Source of the DNA: Nitrospirota bacterium
GTDB taxonomy: Bacteria; Nitrospirota; Thermodesulfovibrionia; Thermodesulfovibrionales; UBA1546
NCBI GenBank assembly: GCA_009773185.1
Contig: WPIF01000008.1
Coordinates: 1-64,000, forward strand
Reading direction: 5' to 3'
DNA length: 64,000 bases
Shown here: positions 16,778-25,445 of the stretch, in pieces
Layout of the letters: every line of letters begins with the position of its first letter
Position numbering within the stretch: the first letter of the stretch is position 1
Notes under the pieces: generated by a model
Told to the model about the DNA's origin: nothing
Databases searched by the model: none
Seen by the model: the letters and a program-made list of their open reading frames with translations, nothing else
Made by a program: the position numbers and the translations under genes

Positions 16778-17414
16778 ATCCGGTCATAACATGATCTGAA
16801 AGTTCGTTTGTGTCATCAGGTGTTATCGGGAAATGCTCGGCGAGCAGTTCTCCTGATTCTTTTATGGCTGCGCACAGGGCATCGCATGCACGTCCTTCTC
16901 TGATGCCTTTGGAGACCATGCCTGCGAATTTATTCAATGAGTCCTGCTTAATCTTTTCATAGATACCTTTGTCAGCAAGCACCCAGACTTTTCTTTCAAG
17001 GAGAGAGATGAAGAATAAAACCCCTGTGTTATTTTTTGTTTTATAAAGGCCTTTCTCATAAAATGCCCTGACAGTCCTGAACCTTACGGCTTCAGCCATT
17101 CTTTTCTTGCCGATAAATGCGGCCTTTAATAGAGGTATTTTACTGAACATGAACAATGCAGGGAAAAAGAATATGAAGCTGAATGATATATATGACCATA
17201 CCGATGAATGGAAATATAACAGAGTAATGATTAATGATAAAAGGCTCCCGAGCAGTACGCCTCCGATAATCTCAGCCTCAATATATTGGTCGCTGCTGTC
17301 AACAACCATGACTGCCACTTCCCCGATTGTCGTCGATTCAGCAATACGGGTTGTCTCTTTGATCCTGCCATTTTCGTCTTTACTGAAGAATTTATTTGCC
17401 CGTGTCATTATCAT
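16776..17414 (-). CDS. TPM-domain membrane protein
   Basis: A 212-residue protein with a split TPM domain. The N-terminal part (IKETTRIAESTTIGEVAVMVVDSS) is followed by two hydrophobic segments (about residues 48-95). The second TPM half is seen in RAFYEKGLYKTKNNTGVLFF, LLERKVWVLADKGIYEKI and the C-terminal helical part. TPM domains were first described in a thylakoid phosphatase, but bacterial members often lack proven activity. The ATG overlaps the TAA region of the upstream YgcG-like gene (TAAATG), so the three-gene order lemA, TPM with Gly-rich tail, TPM is an operon. That order is conserved in many bacteria. Confidence 0.8.
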   Translation of the reverse strand: MIMTRANKFFSKDENGRIKETTRIAESTTIGEVAVMVVDSSDQYIEAEIIGGVLLGSLLSLIITLLYFHSSVWSYISFSFIFFFPALFMFSKIPLLKAAFIGKKRMAEAVRFRTVRAFYEKGLYKTKNNTGVLFFISLLERKVWVLADKGIYEKIKQDSLNKFAGMVSKGIREGRACDALCAAIKESGELLAEHFPITPDDTNELSDHVMTG

Positions 17415-18344
17415 TTACCAGTCTCCTGAGGCTCCGCCCCCTCCAAATCCACCGCCACCGCCGCTGAAGCCGCCAAAATCACTCCCGCCGCTGCTAAATC
17501 CGCTTCCGCCTCCGTAATATCCTCCTCCGGGCCAGAAGCCGCCTCCGCGGTGCTGTCCTCCTGAAGAAAAAAGAATTGGAAGAAAAATCCCTGCGCCCAG
17601 GCCCACGGCGGCAAATATAATAAATGTAGTAAGGCTGAGCGGCAGAAGTGTTAAATGAATAATTGCAGGCAGCCCTACTGCCCCTGATACTCCTCCAAAG
17701 ACGCGTGATATGCTTCCCAGAAAAAGCATAACAAATGCACCAAACATGAGAAAGGTAAAAAAGCGTGAAGATTTTTCATGTTTTTGAGGCCGGTGATTTC
17801 CGTCGGCCTTGAATTCACCGCGTGCAGCATCAATTAATGATGATACCCCGGCTAAAAAACCTCCGTCAAAGTCCCCTCTTTTAAACCTCGGCTTTATGAC
17901 AATATCTATAATCCTCCCTGCGGCCAGATCTGTTAACGGCCCTTCAAGGCCGCGTCCTACCTCTATCCTGATCTTTTTGTCCTGTTTGGAGACGAGAAAG
18001 ATTACCCCGTTATCTTTTCCTTTTTGCCCTATCTTCCACGATTCAGCAACTTTAATACCAAAGTCTTCAATAACTTCTCCTTCGAGTGAGGGAACAGTCA
18101 GGATAACTATCTGCGTTGAATCTGTCTGTTCAAATGCCTTTAACTCATTTTCGAGCGCAGCCTTTGCTGTCGGGGATATCATATCAGCATAATCATTCAC
18201 ATACCCCTGAACTTTCGGGACATCAAGGGCATGGGCCGGGAGATTGAGCCAGAAAATAAAAAACAAGATAAAGGCAGGCAAGAGCCTCGGAGCGCAGCGA
18301 AACTGAGCGTAAATACTATATCCTGCCCTGTTGAACAGCTTCAA
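17415..18344 (-). CDS. YgcG-like TPM-domain protein with Gly-rich C-terminus
   Basis: Exported or membrane-anchored TPM protein of 309 residues: a hydrophobic signal (LLPAFILFFIFWLNLPAHA), then the TPM domain (VQGYVNDYADMISPTAKAAL ... QIVILTVPSLEGEVIEDFGI ... WKIGQKGKDNGVIFLVS ... IRIEVGRGLEGPLTDLAAG). Transmembrane segments follow near residues 200-255, and a low-complexity Gly/Ser/Phe tail ends in GGASGDW, typical of this family. The start is a TTG two nt after the lemA stop. Codons about 6-22, upstream of the hydrophobic core, overlap a dispersed repeat (18279-18327), so the N-terminus may be repeat-derived and an internal TTG start cannot be excluded. Confidence 0.85.
   Translation of the reverse strand: MKLFNRAGYSIYAQFRCAPRLLPAFILFFIFWLNLPAHALDVPKVQGYVNDYADMISPTAKAALENELKAFEQTDSTQIVILTVPSLEGEVIEDFGIKVAESWKIGQKGKDNGVIFLVSKQDKKIRIEVGRGLEGPLTDLAAGRIIDIVIKPRFKRGDFDGGFLAGVSSLIDAARGEFKADGNHRPQKHEKSSRFFTFLMFGAFVMLFLGSISRVFGGVSGAVGLPAIIHLTLLPLSLTTFIIFAAVGLGAGIFLPILFSSGGQHRGGGFWPGGGYYGGGSGFSSGGSDFGGFSGGGGGFGGGGASGDW
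18279..18327 (-). repeat. Dispersed repeat copy B, within the YgcG-like N-terminus
   Basis: Plus-strand CAAGAG, CCTCGGAG, GCGA, TGAGCG and AAATACTATATC occur in the same order as in the right half of the element at 18953-19080, with short deletions. Identity is partial, so membership in the same repeat family is likely but not certain. Confidence 0.45.
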
Positions 18345-18346
18345 AA

Positions 18347-18928
18347 TTAGAATTTCACCTGAGGCGCTTTTTCTGCCCCTGCCTCTGCCTTGAAAGGCTC
18401 TTTAAGCTTCAGATGCAGCAACATTGAATTTGTAAGATTGTTCGGGAATATCCTGATAGATGTATTGTATGTCTCTATGGCCTTGTTATAACGCACACGC
18501 GCAACATTTATCCTGTTTTCAGTGCCCTCAAGCTGGTGCTGGAGGTCCTGAAAATTCTGATTCGCCTTAAGGTCAGGATATTTCTCTACGACTAACATAA
18601 GCCTCGAAAGAGCGCTGCTCATGGCGCCCTGAGCCTGCTGGAACTGGGCGAATGCTGCCGGGTTATCAAGCATGTCTTTTGACATCTGTATGGACCCTAC
18701 CTTTGCCCTTGCCTCTGTTACAGCGGTCAGTGTCTCTTTTTCATGTTTTGCATATGCCTTGACTGTTTCAACAAGGTTTGGAATTAAATCATTCCTTCTC
18801 TGGTATGATGCCTCTACATCACCCCATGCAGCCTTCACAGACTCTTCATTTGCCTGCATTGTGTTATAGCCGCAGCCGGAGACAGTCAATAGCATGAGGC
18901 CTAAAATTACAAGTGCAATTCTTTTCAT
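18347..18928 (-). CDS. lemA: LemA-family lipoprotein
   Basis: A 193-residue LemA protein: a lipoprotein signal with the lipobox LTVSGC near residue 19, then the long helical hairpin domain. Family features are EESVKAAWGDVEASYQRRND, LIPNLVETVKAYAKHEKETL, the segment LSRLMLVVEKYPDLKANQNF and RINVARVRYNKAIETYN. It is probably membrane-anchored with coiled-coil character; the function is unknown, possibly an envelope-stress or assembly factor. GAGGAGG precedes the ATG. It is first in an operon with two TPM genes, a widespread association. Confidence 0.92.
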   Translation of the reverse strand: MKRIALVILGLMLLTVSGCGYNTMQANEESVKAAWGDVEASYQRRNDLIPNLVETVKAYAKHEKETLTAVTEARAKVGSIQMSKDMLDNPAAFAQFQQAQGAMSSALSRLMLVVEKYPDLKANQNFQDLQHQLEGTENRINVARVRYNKAIETYNTSIRIFPNNLTNSMLLHLKLKEPFKAEAGAEKAPQVKF

Positions 18929-18952
18929 ACGTTCCTCCTCAAATTAGATATG

Positions 18953-19080
18953 CAAGGGAGATATAGTATTTGAGCGGTTTATTTTGCCGATACTCAATCA
19001 GTGTTTCCAATAATCAAGAGGCAAAATCCTCGGAGGACGCCCTGCGACCGAGAATGAGCGAAAATGCTATATCTCCCTTG
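18953..19080. repeat. Dispersed 128-bp inverted-repeat element, copy A
   Basis: The ends CAAGGGAGATATAG (18953-18966) and CTATATCTCCCTTG (19067-19080) are perfect 14-bp terminal inverted repeats, with further partial pairing (ATTT/AAAAT). The interior has TTTTGCC and GGCAAAA in opposite orientation. It sits upstream of lemA. The left half recurs, inverted, at 61823-61860. It has no ORF of its own and resembles a MITE or REP-type element. Confidence 0.65.
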
Positions 19081-19239
19081 GACTTCATCTTCACTTCCGT
19101 TATCTTGACATATAACCAGGGCATCCTGCAAATCCCATGCACCCTGCCTTTCGCAGGCGACACGATGCATTCGAGCATATGTTTGCTGTTTTTGTTCCGG
19201 TAATTCCCGGGACAACCTTATTTTTAATGCGGCCCTTAT
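19081..19239. other. Remainder of the lemA upstream gap
   Basis: The gap 18929-19239 holds the repeat above plus about 160 bp of unassigned sequence. A minus-strand open stretch (MSRELPEQKQQTYARMHRVA ...) runs from 19215 and continues into the repeat. Its first 45 or so codons could be a gene remnant cut by the repeat, but I recognise no family. Confidence 0.3.
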
Positions 19240-19599
19240 CTATTTTCTTTTTGGTTTTGATTTACGGGCGCCTTTCTTTGAGGATTTTTTAGAAGAAGCG
19301 CTTTCGAGTTTTGCTATCTGCGCTTCAAGTTTTTTTACTCCCTTGATTGTTGATATTACCTTCATGTCAAGCAACGGATTCTTGGAGCCTTTTGATACGA
19401 GGTCATACACCTTTCCGCCAAGGTCTGTGAAGTTTGACTGTACCTTCATCTTAAGTTCGAAAACCTTATATCTTCTTTTGCCTTCATCCGCAAGTTCCTC
19501 TGCCTTTTCAACAGCAACAGTTGCTCCTTTTCTCATAGCAGTGATACTTTCGTCAATACTTTTCTGGATGTCTTTTTTAACCCTGTCCCATAGTCCCAT
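19240..19599 (-). CDS. Hypothetical 119-residue protein with Lys-rich tail
   Basis: Not recognised as a named family. It is predicted fully helical: an N-terminal amphipathic segment (MGLWDRVKKDIQKSIDESIT), an Ala/Glu/Lys-rich middle and a strongly basic C-terminus (SSKKSSKKGARKSKPKRK) like histone H1-type tails. Such tails usually contact nucleic acid or anionic surfaces. GGAGG lies 8 nt before the ATG, which supports real translation. It is monocistronic, between the lemA gap and a repeat upstream of dcd. Confidence 0.7.
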   Translation of the reverse strand: MGLWDRVKKDIQKSIDESITAMRKGATVAVEKAEELADEGKRRYKVFELKMKVQSNFTDLGGKVYDLVSKGSKNPLLDMKVISTIKGVKKLEAQIAKLESASSKKSSKKGARKSKPKRK

Positions 19600-19713
19600 A
19601 ATTTTCCTCCTTGAGATTTTATTAAAACAACATCTCTAACATATCACAAAACAGCTCTATTGAAAAGAGGAAAAGGATATGTTAATCTCATTGAGCTATG
19701 GGATTCTTTTTGC

Positions 19714-19808
19714 TGTCATTCCCGCGAAAGCGGGAATCCAGGTGTTTGTCCTTATTGAAACAGGGACTAAAAAATCTGGATGCCCGATTAAGAATTTCGG
19801 GCATGACA
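19714..19808. repeat. Palindromic dispersed repeat (TGTCATTCCCG type)
   Basis: The left end TGTCATTCCCGCGAAAGCGG carries a CCCGC/GCGGG hairpin; the right end CGGGCATGACA is inverted to it. TGTCAT (19714-19719) and ATGACA (19803-19808) are terminal repeats, and ATCCAG/CTGGAT an inner pair. On the minus strand it reads WIPAFAGMT, the well-known translation of this widespread bacterial repeat class. It ends 19 bp before dcd. Confidence 0.85.
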
Positions 19809-19827
19809 GGCGTGGTATAGGGCGAAA

Positions 19828-20376
19828 ATGGTTAAAAATGACAGGTGGATAAGGGAGATGGCGCAGAAGGGGATGATATCTCCTTTTGATGCCAATCAGG
19901 TGAGGAAGGATGTCATATCCTATGGCGTGAGCTCCTACGGATATGACATGAGGATTTATGATGAGTTCAAGATTTTTGAAGGTAAAGATAATGTCATCAT
20001 TGACCCCAAGAATTTCAGCGAGACTCATTTTATTGATTTTAAGGGCGATGTCTGCATAATCCCCCCGAATTCCTATGTCCTTGCACGCTCTCTTGAATAT
20101 TTTAAAATTCCAAGGGATGTTCTTGTTATATGCCTCGGCAAATCAACTTATGCCCGCTCAGGAATTATTGTGAATGTTACTCCGCTCGAGCCTGAATGGG
20201 AAGGATATATAACCATTTCCATATCAAATACAGCGCCGGTGCCTTCAAAGCTATATTCAAATGAAGGCCTTGCTCAGCTTATATTCCTCGGAGCGTCAGA
20301 ACTATGCGAGACTTCTTATGCTGACAAAAAAGGGAAATATCAGGCGCAGAAGAATATAACGCTTTCAAAAACATAA
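19828..20376 (+). CDS. dcd: dCTP deaminase
   Basis: Converts dCTP to dUTP (or, in bifunctional forms, to dUMP) for thymidylate synthesis. It forms a trimeric dUTPase-like fold. Family signatures are [53 protein letters not shown] (the catalytic Ser/Arg/Glu block) and the C-terminal [11 protein letters not shown]. 182 residues is typical. Only a weak AGGG precedes the ATG. The upstream palindromic repeat ends 19 bp away, so the promoter may lie within or upstream of that repeat. It is followed by pyrF after 10 nt, a small pyrimidine operon. Confidence 0.95.
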   Translation: MVKNDRWIREMAQKGMISPFDANQVRKDVISYGVSSYGYDMRIYDEFKIFEGKDNVIIDPKNFSETHFIDFKGDVCIIPPNSYVLARSLEYFKIPRDVLVICLGKSTYARSGIIVNVTPLEPEWEGYITISISNTAPVPSKLYSNEGLAQLIFLGASELCETSYADKKGKYQAQKNITLSKT

Positions 20377-20386
20377 GGAACAGATT

Positions 20387-21106
20387 ATGCCCTGGAAAGA
20401 AAAATTAATAATAGCGCTTGATGTCCCGGAACTTGATTATGCACTTGAGCTTGTGGACAAGTTTGAAGACCAGATAGAGATATATAAAGTCGGCCTTGAG
20501 CTTTTTACTTCAGCAGGGCCTAAAATAATTGAAGAGCTTCACAAGAGGAATAAAAGGGTTTTCCTGGACCTCAAATTCCACGACATCCCAAATACTGTTA
20601 CAAAGGCTGCGATAGCTGCAACAAGGCTTGGAGTATTTATGTTCAATGTCCATGCATCAGGCGGATTGGAGATGATGAAAAAATGCAAGGACTCAGTGGT
20701 GGAACTATGTCTTAAGGAAAATCTGAAGAAACCGAGAATGCTTGGAGTTACTGTTCTTACGAGCATGTCTCAGCAGGTTTTAAAGGATGAGATTGGCATC
20801 CAGCACAGCCTGAATACGCATGTGAGGCATCTATCGGGGCTTGCGTTAAAAGCAGGTTTAGACGGAGTTGTCGCGTCAGGGCATGAGGCTGCGAAGATTA
20901 AGAGCCACTGCGGAAATGGATTCCTGATTGTAACACCCGGCATAAGGCCTTCCTGGCAGCCTCCTGATGACCAGCACAGGACCATGACGCCAAAGCAGGC
21001 GTTGAGGGAAGGCGCGGATTATATTGTGATGGGAAGGGCGATAATCAATTCGGATAATCCACTAAAGACCCTTGAATTGATTTCTTTAGAGATGCTCACG
21101 GCGTAA
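20387..21106 (+). CDS. pyrF: Orotidine 5'-phosphate decarboxylase
   Basis: Final step of UMP synthesis. Seen: IIALDVPELDYALELVDKF at the N-terminus with the first Asp, the catalytic DLKFHDIPNTV (K-x-x-D network), VNVHASGG-like MFNVHASGGLEMM, VTPGIRPSWQPPDDQHRTMT (phosphate gripper) and GADYIVMGRAI. 239 residues is normal. The short gap behind dcd with AAGGA before the ATG indicates cotranscription. Confidence 0.96.
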   Translation: MPWKEKLIIALDVPELDYALELVDKFEDQIEIYKVGLELFTSAGPKIIEELHKRNKRVFLDLKFHDIPNTVTKAAIAATRLGVFMFNVHASGGLEMMKKCKDSVVELCLKENLKKPRMLGVTVLTSMSQQVLKDEIGIQHSLNTHVRHLSGLALKAGLDGVVASGHEAAKIKSHCGNGFLIVTPGIRPSWQPPDDQHRTMTPKQALREGADYIVMGRAIINSDNPLKTLELISLEMLTA

Positions 21107-21155
21107 GACTAACGGGTTTTAGTTCCTGGGTTTTAGGTATCAGTAAACAGAAATT

Positions 21156-22667
21156 ATGACTACTCCTTTTAAAAAAAACTTTTCTAAATTTATAAAAAAC
21201 GGAGAAATAACTCCTGTTTATAAGGAAATCCCGTATTCTTCTCCCCATCTTGTCTACGAATCTCTGATATCTCCGAATAGCTTTCTCCTTGAGAGCGTAA
21301 AAGGCCCGGAGAAGATTGCGAGGTATTCATTCATCGGCTTTGACCCTTATTTAATTTTTAAGGTTAAAAATAGTTCTGTTGAAATTACCACGAAAGGCAA
21401 GAGGTCAATATCTTCTGCGGCTCCGTTGCCGAGGTTAAAATCACTTGTTACTGCATACAAACAGAAACCAATAAAATCTCTCCCTCCATTCCAGGGAGGA
21501 GCTGTAGGTTTGTTGAGCTATGACTTTGTCCAATACCTTGAGAAGCTGCCTAAAACAACAAAAGATGACCTTAAAATCCCTGACGCTCATTTTTTTATGA
21601 TAGATAAGTTGATTGCCTTTGACCACAAAAAGAAAAAGGCGTGGATAATTGTGTGCCCCGGAGCAAGGGAAACTGATTTGGGGTATGGGTATACGGATGC
21701 GGATTGGGAAGAGAAGTATGGGGAATCGACAAGTGAAATTCAAAAAATAAGTGTCAAAGTATCAAAGTGTCAAAGCGTAAAGAAAAAGACTTCTGCACCT
21801 CCGCGCTTCTCGCCTCAGGCGAGTCGCCGAGGAGACCGCACTTCCGCGCTTAAGCATGGTTTATCCAAAAAACAGTATATGGACATAGTAAAACGTGCTA
21901 AGGAGTACATCGCAGCCGGAGATATATTTCAGGCAAATCTTTCTCTGAGGGTGTCTGCTGAAATCGGCAATACAAATCCCTGGGAGCTTTATAAGATTCT
22001 TCGTTCGATAAATCCCTCTCCATTTGCAGGATACATTGATTTTAGTGATTATCAGATTGTGAGTTCTTCGCCTGAAAGGCTGGTAAGCATAAGAAACGGA
22101 ATTGTTGAGACAAGGCCGATAGCAGGAACAAGGCCGAGAGGAAAAGACGGGGAAGAAGACGAGCGCATGCGAAAGGAGCTTTTGCTGAACGAAAAGGAGA
22201 GGGCAGAGCATATAATGCTCATTGACCTTGAAAGAAATGACATAGGAAGGGTCTGTGATTATGGGAGCGTGTATGTTGATGAACTGATGATTACAGAAGA
22301 TTATTCTCATGTAATCCATATCGTCTCTAACATCAAAGGGAAATTAGCTCAAGGCAAGACATGCTTTGAAGCGATAAAGGCTGCATTCCCCGGAGGAACA
22401 ATAACAGGTGTCCCAAAGGTAAGGTGCATGGAAATTATAGATGAACTGGAGCCTGTCTCAAGAGGGCCCTACACAGGCTCGATAGGTTATGTCGGGTTTT
22501 CAGGGAATATGGATTTGAATATTATAATAAGGACCTTCCTGATAAAAAAAGGTTTTGCGTATGTCCAGGCAGGAGCAGGCATTGTTGCGGACTCTGGCCC
22601 TGAGAGGGAATATTATGAAAGCCTTAAAAAAGCAGAGGCGCTGATAAAAACACTTGAGAGGGTTTGA
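21156..22667 (+). CDS. trpE: Anthranilate synthase component I
   Basis: Converts chorismate and ammonia or glutamine to anthranilate. The N-terminal regulatory domain includes the feedback-site pattern PNSFLLESVKG. The chorismate-binding domain has FQANLSLRVSA, SSPERLVSIRNGIVETRPIA, LLNEKERAEHIMLIDLERND, PGGTITGVPKVRCMEII, RGPYTGSIGYVGF and ADSGPEREYYES. Between the two domains (residues about 199-232) lies a low-complexity insert with a tandem octamer and a small palindrome (see repeat). No Shine-Dalgarno is visible before the ATG. trpG is not adjacent. PabB is the alternative, but the LLESVKG-type motif favours TrpE. Confidence 0.92.
   Translation: MTTPFKKNFSKFIKNGEITPVYKEIPYSSPHLVYESLISPNSFLLESVKGPEKIARYSFIGFDPYLIFKVKNSSVEITTKGKRSISSAAPLPRLKSLVTAYKQKPIKSLPPFQGGAVGLLSYDFVQYLEKLPKTTKDDLKIPDAHFFMIDKLIAFDHKKKKAWIIVCPGARETDLGYGYTDADWEEKYGESTSEIQKISVKVSKCQSVKKKTSAPPRFSPQASRRGDRTSALKHGLSKKQYMDIVKRAKEYIAAGDIFQANLSLRVSAEIGNTNPWELYKILRSINPSPFAGYIDFSDYQIVSSSPERLVSIRNGIVETRPIAGTRPRGKDGEEDERMRKELLLNEKERAEHIMLIDLERNDIGRVCDYGSVYVDELMITEDYSHVIHIVSNIKGKLAQGKTCFEAIKAAFPGGTITGVPKVRCMEIIDELEPVSRGPYTGSIGYVGFSGNMDLNIIIRTFLIKKGFAYVQAGAGIVADSGPEREYYESLKKAEALIKTLERV
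21751..21823. repeat. Octamer tandem repeat and palindrome inside trpE
   Basis: GTGTCAAA, GTATCAAA, GTGTCAAA and GCGTAAA run head to tail at 21751-21781, followed at 21809-21823 by the palindrome CTCGCCT-C-AGGCGAG. All is in frame and codes for the linker between the N-terminal and chorismate-binding domains. Confidence 0.75.
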
Positions 22668-23981
22668 TTATTTCATCCCGAACCAGCCGCCTTTTTTCCC
22701 TTTACTCTTTATTCTTTCTACTGTTTCAGCTATCTTCATCTCTCTGATTATGCTTAACATTTCTTTCTGTTCTTCTTTTGTTTTTTTCAGCTCATCAGAT
22801 AATTCTCTGATTGCAGCTTTGAGGCTGACAAGTAATTGGTTTGTTTCTTTAATATTTTCAGCCATTTTATCAAGTTTTGCAGCAGGGAATGCCGGGATTT
22901 CTCTGATGCTTGCTCTTATTTTGTCGAGTTCTTCAACCGGGAATACCGGGACTTCTCTGGTTTGGGGTTCTCTCCACTCTTCTTTTGTTTCTTTTTTAAC
23001 CTCCGGCATTTCTATTGTTGTGAATACTTGAGCAGCCTCCGGAGCAAAAGAGAATTCCTGCTCAGGTTCAGGCTCTTTTGGAAGGGCAAAGGGTTTTTCA
23101 GCTTCAATCGTGTCTTCTTCAATTATCTGCTCCTGCACGGGCGGAGGCGGGGGGACAGGTTGAGGAAGCTCCTCAGTAAAAAAGAAATCTTCTTCAGATA
23201 CAGACCCCTGGGGGATTTCAGAAGGTTTTGCTTCAGGGATTTTTTCTTCTTTGTCCGTTTCTTCTTCGAATGATATGATTTGTTCTCCGGCTGCTTCTGC
23301 TGTAAATATTTTTTCTTCAACCGGCGCTGGGGGTATAACTTCTTCAATAATCTGTGCAGGTTTCTCAGGCTGAGCAGCCGGTTGGATCTCAAGCTTATGC
23401 TTGCGGGCCATGTCTTTGATAAGAAGTTTTGTAGCGACCTGAAACGCCTCCTGAACACCCTTGCCATTAACTGCCTCAGCCTCAAGATATACGTGCTCGC
23501 CGTCATTCAGGTCTTTATTTAATTCATCAATTGAAAGCACGTCAGGAAGGTCTCTTTTGTTGTATTGCAGGACAAGCGATATATCTTCAATGTTTATATT
23601 ATTTGAAAGGAGATTATCTTTCATATTGGCAAAGCTTTCCAGATTTGCTTCCCTCATTGCTCTCTGAGAATCAGCGACAAATACTATGGCATCAGCGCCT
23701 TTAAGCACAACTTTTCTTGTTGCATTGTATTTGACCTGACCGGGCACAGTATAAAGCTGAAATCTGATGGAAAAGTCTTTTACCTTGCCGAGTTCTATGG
23801 GAAGAAAGTCAAAGAACAGCGTTCTGTCGGTTTCTGTGGCCAGCGAAAGCAGCTTCCCTGTTTTCTGGGGGTCCAGGGCTGAATGTAATTGCTGGAGATT
23901 GGTTGTTTTTCCGCTCAGGCCGGGGCCATAGTAAACAATCTTAAGGGTAATCTCTTTTGAGGCATAATTAAAAAGTGCCAT
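22668..23981 (-). CDS. MglA-like small Ras-type GTPase with long C-terminal extension
   Basis: Residues 1-195 form a bacterial polarity GTPase of the MglA class: P-loop YYGPGLSGKTTNLQQLHSAL, ATETDRTLFFDFLP (switch region), YTVPGQVKYNATRKVVLKGA (G3) and LQYNKRDLP (NKxD). MglA proteins switch cell polarity for gliding or type IV pili. Unlike the usual 195 residues, this one continues for about 240 residues: a Pro/Glu-rich, probably disordered stretch (200-345), then a coiled coil (350-420) and a basic end (RIKSKGKKGGWFGMK). No MglB is adjacent. PilT and a diguanylate cyclase in the same window make a pilus or polarity role plausible. Confidence 0.87.
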   Translation of the reverse strand: MALFNYASKEITLKIVYYGPGLSGKTTNLQQLHSALDPQKTGKLLSLATETDRTLFFDFLPIELGKVKDFSIRFQLYTVPGQVKYNATRKVVLKGADAIVFVADSQRAMREANLESFANMKDNLLSNNINIEDISLVLQYNKRDLPDVLSIDELNKDLNDGEHVYLEAEAVNGKGVQEAFQVATKLLIKDMARKHKLEIQPAAQPEKPAQIIEEVIPPAPVEEKIFTAEAAGEQIISFEEETDKEEKIPEAKPSEIPQGSVSEEDFFFTEELPQPVPPPPPVQEQIIEEDTIEAEKPFALPKEPEPEQEFSFAPEAAQVFTTIEMPEVKKETKEEWREPQTREVPVFPVEELDKIRASIREIPAFPAAKLDKMAENIKETNQLLVSLKAAIRELSDELKKTKEEQKEMLSIIREMKIAETVERIKSKGKKGGWFGMK

Positions 23982-24050
23982 AGTTTTAAGTTCAGGACAC
24001 AGGGTTCCAGCTTTTGATTTTTGCTGTTGTAATTTGGTTATTGGTTATTA

Positions 24051-25445
24051 TCACGCTATAACATATACTCCATTTCTGGTGGTATTTTTAACTCTGTACA
24101 TGGCTTCATCGGCCAGGCGAAGAAGCTCCTCTTTGGTCTTTGCGTTCTCAGGATAGCATGCAACTCCAAAGCTTGCAGTTACCTTAAGTCCATAGCCCTC
24201 TTTTTTGAGAAATACATTCTGCTCGACTGCTGCCCTTATTCTCTCTGCTATCAGAGCGGCTGCCTTGGGCGTTGTCTGCGGCAGTACAACCACAAATTCA
24301 TCGCCTCCGTATCTGGCAACAATGTCTATAGTACGCAGGCTCTTGATAATCAACTGGCCCATCTCGACAAGCGTCTTGCTGCCTACCAGATGTCCGTGGT
24401 GGTCATTTATATTTTTAAAATGGTCAATGTCAATAAAGATGAGGGATATTGATGTGCGGTATCTGTTTGAGCGCTGGATCTCCATCTCGATGGTCCTGTT
24501 CAGGTACCTTGTATTGAACAGTTTTGTAAGGTCATCCGTGACAGCGAGTTCCGCCATCTTCTGGTAGAGAGAGGTCCGTTCGATTGCAAGCGCTGCCTGG
24601 TCTATAAGCCTCATGAGCAGCGTGAGGTCTTCGTTTGTGAACTGTCCTCCTGTGACCTTATTTACGACCTCAAGAACTCCGATGACGCGGCCTTTGCTTT
24701 TTATCGGCACGCACATCAACGACTTTGTCCTGAAATGTGTCTGTCTGTCCACCTTGGAACTGAATCTTTCATCCCGTGATACATCAGGCACGATTACGGG
24801 AACTCCCTCCTGTGCAACCCAGCCTGCAATGCCTTCCCCGAGTTTCAGCCTGTATTTCTCTATCCTGGGTTTTTTCTTGCCATCGGTCTTCTCAAAGACC
24901 AATTCGCCTGTCTCCTCGTCAACAAGGAGTACAGACCATGCCTCGGCATTTGTCATCTCTTTTGTTTTTTTCATTATTGCAACAAGTATTTGGTTGAGCT
25001 CCATTGAGGATGTCAATATTTTCGCAACCTCTTCAAAGAACTCTATCTCTTTTTTTGCAATATCAAGTTCCTGCTGAAGTATTTTGTTCTCAATCCGCAT
25101 GCTTTTTTCTTTCAAAATCCGGTTGATAAAATACAGCAGTTCTTTTTGGGAAGGATTGTAAACAGGGTAGGTAAGAGGATTTTTCAGCCATACAGTAAGC
25201 CCTGTGAAGGAATAGTCCGGGGATACTACAAGTTTTGGTATATTTACAGATGTTTTTATGAAGTCTTTGAATGAGCTGTTTTTGCTTTGCTCTTTTTCAA
25301 CTATGATAATATTTACCTTTTCATTAAGCCTGGGAAGCGCATTATCAATGGCCCTGAACCTTGAGACCTCGAACCCTTCCTGGGAAAGGGCATCTTCATA
25401 ATCCTTCCTGAAAATACTTGAACCGATTAAAAGTATATTAGGCAT
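24051..25445 (-). CDS. GAF-GGDEF diguanylate cyclase
   Basis: A 464-residue c-di-GMP synthase. The N-terminal 115 residues resemble a degenerate receiver domain ([20 protein letters not shown], no clear phosphoacceptor Asp cluster). A coiled linker, a GAF domain (about 145-295; [20 protein letters not shown] ... [20 protein letters not shown]) and the GGDEF domain follow, with [28 protein letters not shown] and an intact active site [14 protein letters not shown]. An RxxD inhibitory site (RTID) sits just upstream, so product feedback is expected. Its start overlaps the secA 3' end by 8 nt, suggesting coupling to secA. Confidence 0.92.
   Translation of the reverse strand: MPNILLIGSSIFRKDYEDALSQEGFEVSRFRAIDNALPRLNEKVNIIIVEKEQSKNSSFKDFIKTSVNIPKLVVSPDYSFTGLTVWLKNPLTYPVYNPSQKELLYFINRILKEKSMRIENKILQQELDIAKKEIEFFEEVAKILTSSMELNQILVAIMKKTKEMTNAEAWSVLLVDEETGELVFEKTDGKKKPRIEKYRLKLGEGIAGWVAQEGVPVIVPDVSRDERFSSKVDRQTHFRTKSLMCVPIKSKGRVIGVLEVVNKVTGGQFTNEDLTLLMRLIDQAALAIERTSLYQKMAELAVTDDLTKLFNTRYLNRTIEMEIQRSNRYRTSISLIFIDIDHFKNINDHHGHLVGSKTLVEMGQLIIKSLRTIDIVARYGGDEFVVVLPQTTPKAAALIAERIRAAVEQNVFLKKEGYGLKVTASFGVACYPENAKTKEELLRLADEAMYRVKNTTRNGVYVIA

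Noticed and set aside
18994-19215. Minus-strand ORF of 73 codons upstream of lemA
   Set aside because: Its second half is the dispersed repeat and its first half matches nothing known; there is no ribosome site. Treated as gap sequence with a possible gene remnant.
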